Positions 31,493-40,803 of a DNA stretch of 64,000 nucleotides are shown here, one piece after another. The stretch's first letter is position 1, and each line of letters begins with the position of its first letter. The position numbers were made by a program, and so were the translations under genes. Source of the stretch: Vibrio metoecus (GTDB taxonomy: Bacteria > Pseudomonadota > Gammaproteobacteria > Enterobacterales > Vibrionaceae); contig NZ_JJMN01000065.1 of NCBI RefSeq assembly GCF_000696385.1, positions 87,155-151,154 of the forward strand, given 5' to 3'. The notes under the pieces were generated by a model, which was not told the origin of the DNA, did no database searches, and saw only the letters and a list, made by a program, of their open reading frames with translations.

Positions 31493-32810
31493 TCGCTTGT
31501 ACCTTTGCGCCAAAATCGTTGATCGCCGTCCAGTCTGGCTGGATAGCGCGGTAGTCGGACTCGGAGTAACCTAGCCTTACCGCTTGGTCGACAACCATTC
31601 GGGCTAAATCGAAATGATGGGTTCGTGGATGGCTGGTTAGGTAATCACGCAGCACAAGGGCTAAATCAATCGCTGCGCCCTGCTCTTTATGCACTTTCAG
31701 CATGTCGCCAATCCGCTGCGCAAGTTCATCGTTCACTTGTTGCAGCTCTTCGTATTCCACTTCCATCGGCACATGACCAGTAACTTCTTCGTCACGCAGG
31801 GTCAAGGTTTCATCACGCAGATCGGATAGACGTTCTGCATCGGCGTAAGTGAGATACCAAGGTTGTTCAAAATAGTCGTTCATTGACTGACGCAGACGTT
31901 GGCTGAACGCGCGGTTCTGGTCCATATCAATCGCGGTACGAATAAACTTGTGGACATGGCGGTCGTAACCGATCCAAAGATCAATCGACTGCTGACCCCA
32001 ACTCGTAATGCGGTCAAGTTTCATCTGCAGCGCAAACAGCGTCTCTTCGATGAAATCCAATTCCAGATCGCCATACACGCACTCCTGAATATCGAGGATT
32101 TGCGTTTGCAACTCATCGCCTGCCGCTTGCAAGGTATCTTGCAGCTCACGCAGTGTGGCGGAAGTCTCAGACAGCAAGGCTTCACAGTTGTTGATCGCAT
32201 CGCGCCAATCTTTATTCAGCAGATCCGCAATCTGTTCTTTGACCGATTGCTGCTGCTCATCCATCACACGCTGGTTAAGGTCGATGCGATCGAAGATTTC
32301 ACTCACCGAATATTTGAGCACGCCAAACACGTTTTTGCGCCAGTGGGCGACACTTCCGCCCTGCTGCGCAGATTCCACGGCTTTCGCCATCTCATCCGCG
32401 ACCATAGAGAGTTGGATGGATAACTTGAGCTTGGAAAATTCGCGATGACGAACGTAGTAGTCGGTAATGCCGATCGCCAAAGGAGTCAGACGGTAGATGC
32501 TGGCACCTTCCGTCATTTCGCTGGTAAAGCGGCTGAGTAAGCGCTGCTTGACCAGATCATTAATCGCATTGTTAGCCCGAAAGGCTGAGGCTTCTCCCGA
32601 TTCTGCAAACAAGCGCGTCACTATCGCGAATGCATCGTGAAGTTCCCCTTCTCCGAGCTCTTCATCAAATCTTTCATTACTGAGTACTGCAATCGCAAGC
32701 AAAAATGCCAGCCGCTCAGTAGGCAGATTCAATGAGAAGTCATACTGTTTTACCCAAGTGACGAGTTCGTCGATAGGCTTTTGCACAGTATCCTGAGTAA
32801 ACTCACTCAT
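31473..32810 (-). CDS. mukF: Condensin kleisin subunit MukF
   Basis: Kleisin of 445 residues that dimerises and links the MukB heads. N-terminal winged helix ([21 protein letters not shown]), central helical region ([21 protein letters not shown]) and C-terminal winged helix all match the family. First gene of mukF-mukE-mukB, starting 11 bp after cmoM on the same strand, so the four genes probably form one transcript. Confidence 0.96.
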   Translation of the reverse strand: MSEFTQDTVQKPIDELVTWVKQYDFSLNLPTERLAFLLAIAVLSNERFDEELGEGELHDAFAIVTRLFAESGEASAFRANNAINDLVKQRLLSRFTSEMTEGASIYRLTPLAIGITDYYVRHREFSKLKLSIQLSMVADEMAKAVESAQQGGSVAHWRKNVFGVLKYSVSEIFDRIDLNQRVMDEQQQSVKEQIADLLNKDWRDAINNCEALLSETSATLRELQDTLQAAGDELQTQILDIQECVYGDLELDFIEETLFALQMKLDRITSWGQQSIDLWIGYDRHVHKFIRTAIDMDQNRAFSQRLRQSMNDYFEQPWYLTYADAERLSDLRDETLTLRDEEVTGHVPMEVEYEELQQVNDELAQRIGDMLKVHKEQGAAIDLALVLRDYLTSHPRTHHFDLARMVVDQAVRLGYSESDYRAIQPDWTAINDFGAKVQANVIDRY

Positions 32811-32821
32811 TGTGTTTCCTG

Positions 32822-33604
32822 TTATTGTTTTTTCTTAGCCCATACATGAATGTATCGGCCCAATGAGAGGTAAGGCTCCTGACGGCAGAATTTGCGCTCC
32901 AGTGCCACCAAATCCTCATACTGGTATTCGCCCATGTTTTTCATGTTTCCGATGTAATCACTGAAACAACGAATACCGGATTTCCCACAGATCTCAAAAC
33001 CCGATTCTTCGATCCATTGATAGACCTCTTCGGGGAGTAAGCCTTTCTGCGGTTGTAATTTGAACCGTTTGCGGTGCGGCATATCTTCTAGCACGTGCGG
33101 AATGTTGCCACACACGGCGTTTTTGTAAACCAAACCGTGGTAGTTGTAAAACATCACCGACACCATGCCGCCCGCTCTAACTTGCGCCAACAAATTTTGC
33201 AACGCTGGTTTGGGCTCCGCCAACCACTCCATCACCGCATGAAACAGCACCAAATCAACGGGCGCATCAAGGTGTGCTTGAATCGTCTGCACTGGTGAAT
33301 GGACGAAGCGATACTGCTCAAGCAGGCCATTGTTTGCAATATCCTGCTCGGCCAATTGCAACATTTCCGAAGAAAGATCACAGAGTGTCACTCGATGCCC
33401 AAGGCGAGCGATTTTTTGCGATACTTGCGCCAAGCCGCCACCTGCATCGAGTACGTGCAAGGGAACTTTTTGCGCGTCCAGTTGACTGAGAAGCTGCTCC
33501 AAATCTTCCCAAACAATGACTTGGCGGATCTCACCTTTGTCAGAACCGTATATATTTTTTGCAAATTTGTGGGCAATATCGTCGAAATTGCGATCTTCTG
33601 TCAC
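32822..33604 (-). CDS. cmoM: tRNA uridine-34 carboxymethyltransferase-type CmoM (SmtA)
   Basis: SAM-dependent methyltransferase of 260 residues that methylates the cmo5U34 modification in tRNA. The SAM-binding motif [13 protein letters not shown] and the acidic CDLSSEML are present; the C-terminal SLGRYIHVW is family-specific. It is the first gene of the cmoM-mukFEB cluster, the order also found in E. coli. Confidence 0.92.
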   Translation of the reverse strand: MTEDRNFDDIAHKFAKNIYGSDKGEIRQVIVWEDLEQLLSQLDAQKVPLHVLDAGGGLAQVSQKIARLGHRVTLCDLSSEMLQLAEQDIANNGLLEQYRFVHSPVQTIQAHLDAPVDLVLFHAVMEWLAEPKPALQNLLAQVRAGGMVSVMFYNYHGLVYKNAVCGNIPHVLEDMPHRKRFKLQPQKGLLPEEVYQWIEESGFEICGKSGIRCFSDYIGNMKNMGEYQYEDLVALERKFCRQEPYLSLGRYIHVWAKKKQ

Positions 33605-33720
33605 AGTAGCTTGAGTTATGATAACGAACCGTGCCTGCTATTCTGTCATACGAATGGCAGGAATAAAGAGGCTTCGACTCTTTTTATACTCAAGTGCTGT
33701 TTTTTCGGACTGTTTTCTCT

Positions 33721-34542
33721 ATGTTTGAGCTGAAAAAAATTTTTTCTTCACTGTTGATGCCTCTGCCAGCGCTGCTGATCATTGGTTTCGTGGGCCTGAT
33801 GCTGATCATGTTCACGGCAAAACGTAAAACTGGCTGCCTAGTGGTGTTGTTCTCCCTCACTGGGTTATTTCTGGTTTCCTTTCAACCCGTGGCGACTCGT
33901 TTATTGATGCCACTTGAACGTACTTACACGGCATTTTTACCCGTAGAAGGTACTCTTGACTACGTGATGGTACTCGGTAATGGCCATGTGGTTGATGATG
34001 ACATCCCTCCCACCTCCGAGCTTACTCGTGCTGCGCTCATGCGCTTAACAGAAGGCATTCGTATTAGTCGTATGTATCCGGGTTCAAAACTGATCCTCTC
34101 CGGTTACGCTGGTGGTAGTGAAGTTAGCCACGCTCGGATGATGGCGCGTGTCGCTTTAGCGTTAGGCGTACCGAAATCGGATATTATTTTGCTGGAAACC
34201 GCCAAAGATACTTGGGAAGAAGCGCGCCAAGCCGCGGCTTTCGTGCAACAAAAGCGCATGGTACTGGTCACCTCAGCAAGCCATATGAAGCGTGCGATGC
34301 GCGAATTTGAATCGGCAGGTTTAACGCCAATACCAGCACCGACTAACTACTTAGGTCATCTCAATATTGTTCAGCCTTGGGATAAATACATTCCTAAATC
34401 ACGCTATCTTGAGCAAACCGAACAGTATTGGTACGAAACCTTAGGCTTATTGTGGCAAAAACTGCGTGATACCGTTGCCGGAGATGGCAGTGAACAGGTA
34501 GGAACGCCCTCTGTCGTAGAAGAAGCTCCGACAACGCCCTAA
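33721..34542 (+). CDS. elyC: ElyC-like DUF218 envelope protein (YcbC)
   Basis: Inner-membrane protein of 273 residues: two N-terminal hydrophobic helices followed by a periplasmic DUF218 domain (VMVLGNGHV, GSKLILSGYAGGSEVS, LVTSASHMKRAM). It matches E. coli ElyC/YcbC, needed for peptidoglycan and undecaprenyl-carrier homeostasis at low temperature. The ATG at 33721 fits the family start. It lies next to cmoM, as in E. coli, but is transcribed divergently here. Confidence 0.85.
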   Translation: MFELKKIFSSLLMPLPALLIIGFVGLMLIMFTAKRKTGCLVVLFSLTGLFLVSFQPVATRLLMPLERTYTAFLPVEGTLDYVMVLGNGHVVDDDIPPTSELTRAALMRLTEGIRISRMYPGSKLILSGYAGGSEVSHARMMARVALALGVPKSDIILLETAKDTWEEARQAAAFVQQKRMVLVTSASHMKRAMREFESAGLTPIPAPTNYLGHLNIVQPWDKYIPKSRYLEQTEQYWYETLGLLWQKLRDTVAGDGSEQVGTPSVVEEAPTTP

Positions 34543-34574
34543 TCGTTTCCCCTCCGCCAAGTTGTTAAAAATGT

Positions 34575-34603
34575 AAAAAAACCGGCAAATACGCCGGTTT
34601 TTC
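34575..34603 (+). terminator. Terminator after elyC
   Basis: AAAAACCGGC and GCCGGTTTTT pair around AAATAC; T-rich after. Also usable by torR from the other side. Confidence 0.85.
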
Positions 34604-34649
34604 TTTGTTGATGATAAGCAGTATGTAAGCAAATTGAGTTCAAACGAGC

Positions 34650-35354
34650 TTAATCCCCTGCGAACATGTACCCTTCACCGTGAACTGTGACAAAAATTTG
34701 CGGGTTCTTCGGATCCATTTCCATCTTGGCGCGCATACGTCGAATCAACACATCAATAGTACGATCATTTGGCGCATCCACACGATGGCTGATCATATTC
34801 AAAATGCGCTCACGGCTCAGCACTTGATTAGGATAAGAGGAAAGTGCAACCAACAACTCGTATTCTGCTTTAGTGAGTTTAACCGGCTCACCATTACGGC
34901 TCAAAGCACGACGCTGTATATCGAATGTCCACTCGCCAAAGTAAACCAACGTATCGTCTGTCTTCTCACTGTATTTATCGCGGCGAGCCAACGAAATTCG
35001 CCACAACAAGTTTTTCACTCGAACTTGTAGCTCACGTAAATCGACAGGTTTAGTCACATAATCGTCAGCACCCATTTCAAGGCCAACAATTTTATCGATA
35101 CTGTCTGTGCGTCCTGTCACTAAAATAATGCCAATCTCCGACTGGCCACGCAGCTCTCGCGTCAATAACAATCCATCTTCACCAGGCAAGTTAATGTCCA
35201 GCAAGACTAAATCTATGTCATTAAGCTCAAGTGCTTCTCTCATTTGTGCGCCACTTTCCGCTTCTGTTACTTGGTAACCTTCATTTTGAAAGTAACCGCT
35301 TAACTTACTACGGGTGACGAGGTCATCTTCAACCACAAGTACGTGATAACTCAT
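34650..35354 (-). CDS. torR: Response regulator TorR
   Basis: OmpR-family response regulator of 234 residues controlling TMAO respiration. Receiver domain with acidic pocket (VVEDD), phosphoacceptor aspartate in LVLLDINLPGEDG, and the lysine in DDYVTKPVDLREL. The C-terminal winged helix (AEYELLVALSSYPNQVLSRERIL) follows. Similarity is closer to TorR (GIILVTGRTDSIDKIVGLEMGADDY) than to ArcA. No torS is visible here. Divergent from torD. Confidence 0.88.
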   Translation of the reverse strand: MSYHVLVVEDDLVTRSKLSGYFQNEGYQVTEAESGAQMREALELNDIDLVLLDINLPGEDGLLLTRELRGQSEIGIILVTGRTDSIDKIVGLEMGADDYVTKPVDLRELQVRVKNLLWRISLARRDKYSEKTDDTLVYFGEWTFDIQRRALSRNGEPVKLTKAEYELLVALSSYPNQVLSRERILNMISHRVDAPNDRTIDVLIRRMRAKMEMDPKNPQIFVTVHGEGYMFAGD

Positions 35355-35395
35355 AGTGCACCATTTTAAATAACGGGATTTATCGCTCACTCATT

Positions 35396-35405
35396 CTATT
35401 CACAT
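35396..35405 (+). promoter_or_regulatory. Possible TorR box near torR start
   Basis: CTATTCACAT, eight of ten bases as in the tor-box consensus CTGTTCATAT, 41 bp upstream of the torR ATG. Could serve autoregulation. Confidence 0.3.
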
Positions 35406-35508
35406 TTGTTAATAATTCGAGGAATATCGTGAGAAACCTCACTTTTCCTTGATGCAACGCAAGCTTTATTTTAACTAGATTTAACAACGTGTTCTTTTCT
35501 TTTCACAA

Positions 35509-35540
35509 CTTGTCATATCTTGCGTGATGGCTGTTCATTT
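35509..35540 (+). promoter_or_regulatory. Two direct TorR-box-like decamers before torD
   Basis: CTTGTCATAT (35509-35518) and CTGTTCATTT (35531-35540) have the same orientation with starts 22 bp apart, about two helical turns. Each matches roughly eight or nine of ten consensus positions. They precede the torD ATG by about 40 bp. Inferred. Confidence 0.4.
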
Positions 35541-35581
35541 TTATGGTTTAGACTAAGCGTCAATCGATTGGGAGTGCAAAC

Positions 35582-36242
35582 ATGATCCAAGAACTGAATA
35601 TCCTCAATGAAAAACGCGCAGAAATTTACTGGTGGCTGTCGAGTCTCTTTTTTAAAGAGCTGACTGAACAAGATATCGCACACTATCACTCAGCTGAAAT
35701 TCGTACTTTCTTAACCGGACTAGCCGATGAAGAAAGCTTAGCGACGGAAGTGAAACATTTGATTGATGCACTCAATCGCTTGCAAGATCGTCAAGATGCA
35801 CAGTTGGAACTTGCCGCTGATTTTTGTGATCTATTTTTAAAGTCCGATCGTGACTCAGCGCTACCCTATGCCTCTGTCTACACTGACAAAGGGTTACTCA
35901 ATGGCAAACCGGCACAACTCATGCGTGAGTTACTGAGCCACTATAACGTGAATGTGGATCCGAACCTTAATGAGCCCGCCGACCATCTCGCGATTCAACT
36001 CGACTTTCTTGCGCATCTTGTTATCAGCAATAACCCGAATCAAGAAGGCTCTGACGTTAACTCAGCTCTCAAAGCACAATCTGATTTTATTGCTCAACAC
36101 TTATTGAGTTGGTTACCCGTTTTTGTTGAACGTTGTACTACAGTTTGACGCATTTGGTTTCTACTCGGCGGCGGCTCGACTAACGTTGGCTTTTTTACAA
36201 CAAGATCAACGTTACATTGATGAGCTTCGCCAGAGTCTTTAA
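35582..36242 (+). CDS. torD: TMAO-reductase chaperone TorD (frame-disrupted)
   Basis: Cytoplasmic chaperone of about 219 residues that holds the molybdoenzyme apoprotein for cofactor loading. The RAEIYWWLSSLFFKELTEQD start, YASVYTDKGLLNGKPA and EPADHLAIQLDFLAHLV match the TorD family. An extra T in the run at 36144-36146 creates a TGA, truncating the protein at 36148 as 188 residues. Removing it restores TVDAFGFYSAAARLTLAFLQ up to TAA at 36240-36242, the normal C-terminus. Divergent from torR. Confidence 0.87.
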
Positions 36243-36408
36243 TCACAACGTAGCGATTTTTAAGCTGCCCACTTTGCTGTTGCAAAAAGTCAGGGGCATA
36301 AACAAATCAATTGTGAAAGAACTTAAAGTTTGATGAATGAATTTCGTTGCGGTGGATACATTTGCAGTCTAAAATCCACCCGCAAACGATAAAAACGAAT
36401 AAAAATGT

Positions 36409-36434
36409 AAACCGCTGTTTCTTGGCGGTTTTTG
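36409..36434 (+). terminator. Hairpin upstream of purR
   Basis: AAACCGC and GCGGTTTTT pair around a nine-base loop, then T-rich. It may terminate torD or attenuate a purR leader. The CGCAAACG at 36381-36388 just before it resembles half of a PurR operator. The surrounding 36243-36597 gap holds no gene. Confidence 0.55.
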
Positions 36435-36597
36435 TATTTTTATTACTTTAGGCATAATGATTGAAGCGCTTTACGTACGGTATATGTGGTTCCTCGCCGC
36501 ACAGAGTGTGAAGATTCGCTCAGTCTCGCCTTACTTCTGCTGATTTAATTAACCAATAACATTCGCTGGCATCAGCAGTCATCGACAGGAACACTCT

Positions 36598-37608
36598 ATG
36601 GCTACGATTAAAGATGTAGCGCGCCTTGCTGGCGTGTCTACCACTACCGTTTCTCACGTTATCAACAAAACTCGCTTTGTGGCAGAAACCACCCAAGAGA
36701 AAGTGATGGAAGCGGTTAAGCAACTCAACTATGCACCGAGTGCGGTCGCACGTAGTTTGAAGTGCAACACTACACGCACTATTGGCATGCTAGTGACTCA
36801 ATCAACAAACCTGTTTTTCTCTGAAGTGATCGATGGTGTGGAAAGCTACTGTTACCGTCAAGGCTACACCTTGATTCTGTGTAACACAGGCGGCATCTAT
36901 GAAAAACAACGTGATTACATTCGCATGCTGGCCGAAAAACGTGTGGATGGCATTTTAGTCATGTGTTCTGACCTGACTCAAGAGCTGCAGGAAATGCTCG
37001 ACGCTCACAAAGACATTCCAAAAGTGATCATGGATTGGGGTCCAGAAACGTCGCACGCCGATAAAATCATCGATAACTCAGAGGAAGGTGGCTATCTCGC
37101 GACCAAATATCTGACGGATCGTGGACACACAGACATTGCCTGTTTAAGTGGTCATTTTGTCAAAGCCGCTTGCCAAGAGCGTATTCAAGGTTTCCGCCGA
37201 GCGATGGCTGAAGCGCACTTACCCGTGAATGAAGATTGGATTCTAGAAGGTAATTTTGAGTGTGATACCGCAGTCCTTGCTGCCGACAAAATCATTGCTA
37301 TGGATAAGCGTCCAACTGCCGTATTCTGCTTCAACGACACCATGGCATTAGGTCTTATGAGCCGTTTGCAACAAAAAGGAATTCGTGTTCCTGAAGAAAT
37401 ATCCGTGATTGGTTACGATAATATCGAACTGGCCGAATACTTCTCTCCACCACTGACCACCGTGCACCAACCTAAGCGTCGTGTGGGTAAAAATGCGTTC
37501 GAAATTCTTTTAGAGCGTATTAAAGATAAAGAACACGAGCGCCGAATTTTCGAGATGCATCCTGAGATCGTCGAACGCGACACTGTGAAAGACTTGACAA
37601 AATCCTAA
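36598..37608 (+). CDS. purR: Purine repressor PurR
   Basis: LacI-family repressor of 336 residues binding DNA with hypoxanthine or guanine as corepressor. The N-terminal [20 protein letters not shown] helix-turn-helix and the hinge helix ([10 protein letters not shown]) are identical in style to E. coli PurR. The C-terminal effector domain holds [10 protein letters not shown]. Autoregulation is common for purR, and a candidate half-operator lies upstream. Confidence 0.93.
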   Translation: MATIKDVARLAGVSTTTVSHVINKTRFVAETTQEKVMEAVKQLNYAPSAVARSLKCNTTRTIGMLVTQSTNLFFSEVIDGVESYCYRQGYTLILCNTGGIYEKQRDYIRMLAEKRVDGILVMCSDLTQELQEMLDAHKDIPKVIMDWGPETSHADKIIDNSEEGGYLATKYLTDRGHTDIACLSGHFVKAACQERIQGFRRAMAEAHLPVNEDWILEGNFECDTAVLAADKIIAMDKRPTAVFCFNDTMALGLMSRLQQKGIRVPEEISVIGYDNIELAEYFSPPLTTVHQPKRRVGKNAFEILLERIKDKEHERRIFEMHPEIVERDTVKDLTKS

Positions 37609-37767
37609 CTTTCTTGACAATTCACAGAGCCTATATTTGAAAGCTTGTCACATAAATATGACAAAACTAATGTAGAGCGAGTATTATTAACATGGCTCAT
37701 TCTCACAATTGAAATATCAGTATGTGAGAATGACCCAAGTTTGGTTATTTTTTATCAGGAAAAATGT

Positions 37768-37854
37768 CACGCACAGGGCAAACCATTCGAAAGAGTGGGA
37801 CGCAAAGCCTCCGGCCTAAACCAGAACATAGGTAGGTAGCGGGGTTACCGATGG
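37768..37854 (+). ncRNA. c-di-GMP-I (GEMM) riboswitch upstream of tfoY
   Basis: Matches the Vc2 class I c-di-GMP riboswitch. Present in order are CACGCACAGGGCAAACCATT, the GAAA tetraloop (CGAAAG), GAGTGGGACGCAAAGCCTCC, GGCCTAAACC, and the 3' part GGTAGGTAGCGGGGTTACCG. It starts 160 bp after purR and ends about 112 bp before the tfoY ATG. From memory, the distal P3 stem-loop differs slightly from the published Vc2. It senses c-di-GMP and controls tfoY expression. Confidence 0.93.
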
Positions 37855-37966
37855 CAAAAATGCATACACTATGTTGACTCATCATTGACACGGCAGTTGC
37901 ATGATTTTGCTAATTTTCTCGGACCTGATTTGGTGGCGTATGTAACAATACTCCGAGACTAACAGC

Positions 37967-38555
37967 ATGGATAAACCAGTATTAAAAGATTCAATGCGGC
38001 TCTTTGAGCAGCTAGGACGTGTGAAATCTCGTTCAATGTTTGGTGGGCTTTGGTATTTTCGTCGACGAAACTATGTTTGCGCTTGTGGTTAACGATACGC
38101 TGCACATCCGTGCAGACGATGCCACAATCGAAAAGTTCAAACAGCAAGGTTATGAACCTTATGTTTATAAAAAACGTGGCTTTCCTGTCGTCACTAAGTA
38201 CTACGCTCTACCTGATGATTGTTGGAGTAATCCAGCCTCTATCTTAAGTGAAGCTCGTATTGCGCTTGAGGTCGCTAAGACCGAACGTGAAACACAAGCA
38301 CAAGCGAAGCCTGACCGTTTGAAAGATCTTCCCAACTTGCGTTTAGCAACGGAAAGAATGCTCAAGAAAGCCGGTATCGAAAGCGTCGAGTCTTTGCACT
38401 CTTTCGGTTCTGTTGAAGCATATAAAGCCATTCAACGTACCCATTCGGCAGAGGTTAGCCTTGAGCTGTTATGGGCTTTAGAGGGAGCAATCGAAGGTAA
38501 ACATTGGTCAGTGATCCCACAAAATCGTCGTGACGAACTACTAAGACACCTTTGA
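37967..38555 (+). CDS. tfoY: TfoX-family regulator TfoY (frame-disrupted)
   Basis: TfoX/Sxy-family regulator of about 195 residues, under riboswitch control. In V. cholerae TfoY promotes motility and type VI secretion at low c-di-GMP rather than competence. The N-terminal TfoX domain ([19 protein letters not shown]) and the C-terminal helix-hairpin domain ([20 protein letters not shown]) are clear. An extra G in the run at 38045-38047 breaks the frame after SMFGG; the 589-bp span is one base over whole codons. Confidence 0.9.
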
Positions 38556-38616
38556 TTTCTCGTTTTGAGTTTGTCTTTCCTCGCCGAGTTTGTATGAATA
38601 CCTTGAGTAAAATCTG

Positions 38617-38648
38617 ATAACGCGTCCACTCGGGCGCGTTATTTTTTT
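38617..38648 (+). terminator. Terminator after tfoY
   Basis: ATAACGCG and CGCGTTAT pair around a ten-base loop, followed by seven T. Strong. Confidence 0.85.
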
Positions 38649-38836
38649 GAAAGAAATACGCTGCATCCCCTGTCTTCTACTTCATAGCCCTTGTTCACAC
38701 CAATCGGGCGAATTTATTTTGAGTAGATATACTTATACCCAAGTCTTGAGGCAACCGCTTTCATGACTAAGGGATAAGGTATTCCATTTATCACCATCAA
38801 AAGCTTCAATATCAAAGTGCTGACTAGGTACCGCTC

Positions 38837-39525
38837 ATGAACAAAAAGCTCATCATTGCCCTTATTTTGATCGCGATAACGGCGATCTTGGTGACACAAT
38901 TTAGCCACTATCTCACGTTAGATGTCGCCAAAGCCAAGCAAGCCGAGTTGGCAAACTACATTGATGCACACCTTGTGCAAGCCGCATTTATCTATTTTGT
39001 ATTGTATGTCCTACTGACTGCCTTTTCGGTCCCCGGTGCCACTGTCGTCACCCTATTGGGTGCCGCACTGTTTGGGTTTTGGCTCAGTCTGCTGCTCGCC
39101 TCTTTTGCAAGTACGATTGGTGCAACACTTGCCTTTCTCAGCAGCCGCTTTTTATTGCGCGATTGGGTTCAAGCTAAATTTGCCGATAAGCTGTTAACCA
39201 TTAACCAAGGTGTCGAACGGGATGGGGCTTTTTATCTGCTCTCGCTACGCTTAATTCCCATTTTTCCCTTTTTTTGATTAACTTAGTCATGGGGCTCACG
39301 CCAATTTCCATTTGGCGTTACTACTGGGTCAGCCAATTAGGCATGCTGCCTGGCACCGCGGTTTATCTCAATGCAGGTACTCAGCTGGCTGACATCTCTA
39401 GCTTGAGTCAGATCGTTTCTGCGCCAGTGCTCGCCTCTTTTGTGCTGCTAGGTGTATTCCCCGTGGTGGTGAAATGGTTAATGAATAAAGTTCAACGCCG
39501 GCCAATATCATCCCCTATGAAATAG
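38837..39525 (+). CDS. TVP38/TMEM64-family membrane protein (frame-disrupted)
   Basis: DedA-like inner-membrane protein of about 229 residues. VPGATVVTLLGAALFGFWLS and LRLIPIFPFFLINLVMGLTPI are the conserved TVP38 motifs. One T is missing in the run at 39269-39275: seven T give a TGA after IPIFPFF, eight restore LINLVMGL. Function unknown; TVP38 proteins are implicated in lipid or undecaprenyl-phosphate handling in some bacteria. Frames are 38837-39277 and 39274-39525. Confidence 0.82.
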
Positions 39526-39545
39526 GCTTTTAAACCCCATCAACC

Positions 39546-39860
39546 ATGATGAAAATTTATACTGCAAATCATCCTTTAGAGGCTCATATCTTGATGCAGT
39601 TGTTGCATCAACAAGGAATTTTGTGTGAATTGCGTGGAGAGATGCTCTTTGCGCTGCGTGGGGAGCTCCCGATGGATTCCAGCAGCGCGCCATCACTTTG
39701 GCTAAAGAAACCTCAGCAGAAAACCGCTGCCGAGCAAATCATCGCTGAGTTTCTTAATCCACCAAAGCAGTCTCACTGGTTATGCCCTCAATGCGGCGAA
39801 AGCCATGAGGGACAATTTAGCATTTGTTGGCAGTGTGGGTTTGCCCAAAATAATGAGTGA
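39546..39860 (+). CDS. DUF2007 protein with C-terminal zinc ribbon
   Basis: Protein of 104 residues. N-terminal DUF2007 (MKIYTANHPLEAHILMQLLHQQGI), a ferredoxin-like fold of unknown function. A zinc ribbon (CPQCGESHE then CWQCGF) forms the C-terminus. It lies 20 bp after the TVP38 gene and may be cotranscribed; no clear ribosome-binding site. Confidence 0.75.
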   Translation: MMKIYTANHPLEAHILMQLLHQQGILCELRGEMLFALRGELPMDSSSAPSLWLKKPQQKTAAEQIIAEFLNPPKQSHWLCPQCGESHEGQFSICWQCGFAQNNE

Positions 39861-39865
39861 CGGCG

Positions 39866-40672
39866 TTAACGGATCTGGCGCTGAATAAATTCTATCGAAC
39901 GCTGGTTAAACAGTTCAGGCTGTTCCACATTACATACATGTCCACAATTGGGGATTTCATACAGTTCACTTTGCGCATGCAGCGCCACCATCTCCTTCAC
40001 CGGGTGGATAAACATGTAATCCTTCTCCCCCATCAAATATAAAGTGGGGATCGGTAATTCACGGTCACGGAAGTAGCGCATCATGGGATTGACTTCAGCC
40101 GTTAATGTAAACCAACGTTTAAATTCTTTCTGACACAGCTTTTGAGCTTCACGGATAAAGAGATGGCGTGACTCTTTTTGGCTGCGCTGCGGCATCACAA
40201 TGTAAGCAAATAAGCGGTACAGCCACATATAAGGGATGAGATGTTTGCTTAAATGCCCTAACCTGACCAACAGTTGTGAGCGAGCATTGAGCCGTGTTAC
40301 CGCCCCCCCAAGCACCATGGAACTAACTCGGTGCGTTGCAAGTTCGGCAAGGTTACGCACTATGATCGTACCAAGGGACATGCCCACAAAATGGGCTGAC
40401 TGAATTTTCAGATGATCCAACACTTTAAGCACATCAAGTGTGACCGTTTTGAAAGTATAGCGATTGGCTATCCAATCTCTGAGCAATTGGTTTGATTTAC
40501 CATGCCCACGCAAATCGATGAGTAACAAGTTAAAATGCTGACGATAGGCTTTGATCTGCTTAAACCAAATTGAGGAGCTGCCTCCAGCACCATGCACGAA
40601 AACCACCCATTCGTGACTGGTAGGATGAAGGTAGGTTTTATGAAACAGAACGTTTTCAGCAATCGCAGACAT
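39866..40672 (-). CDS. Alpha/beta-hydrolase
   Basis: Hydrolase of 268 residues. Oxyanion-region VFVHGAGGSSSIW, strand DLRGHGKS, nucleophile elbow GMSLG and catalytic histidine CGHVCNVEQP are all present, so it should be active. The substrate is unknown. The ATG at 40672 is preceded by GAGG; a GTG six bases upstream is possible. It converges with the DUF2007 gene. Confidence 0.83.
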   Translation of the reverse strand: MSAIAENVLFHKTYLHPTSHEWVVFVHGAGGSSSIWFKQIKAYRQHFNLLLIDLRGHGKSNQLLRDWIANRYTFKTVTLDVLKVLDHLKIQSAHFVGMSLGTIIVRNLAELATHRVSSMVLGGAVTRLNARSQLLVRLGHLSKHLIPYMWLYRLFAYIVMPQRSQKESRHLFIREAQKLCQKEFKRWFTLTAEVNPMMRYFRDRELPIPTLYLMGEKDYMFIHPVKEMVALHAQSELYEIPNCGHVCNVEQPELFNQRSIEFIQRQIR

Positions 40673-40803
40673 TGGCACCTCGTTATTACGCAGGCCAAGA
40701 CTACCATAAACCGTGTGTGGAAAATCACTTCAGTTGTAAGAAACTGTTGAACCGAGCAGAAAATAAAGGACACCCAAAGGTGCCTTAGCTTTAAAATTTA
40801 CTT

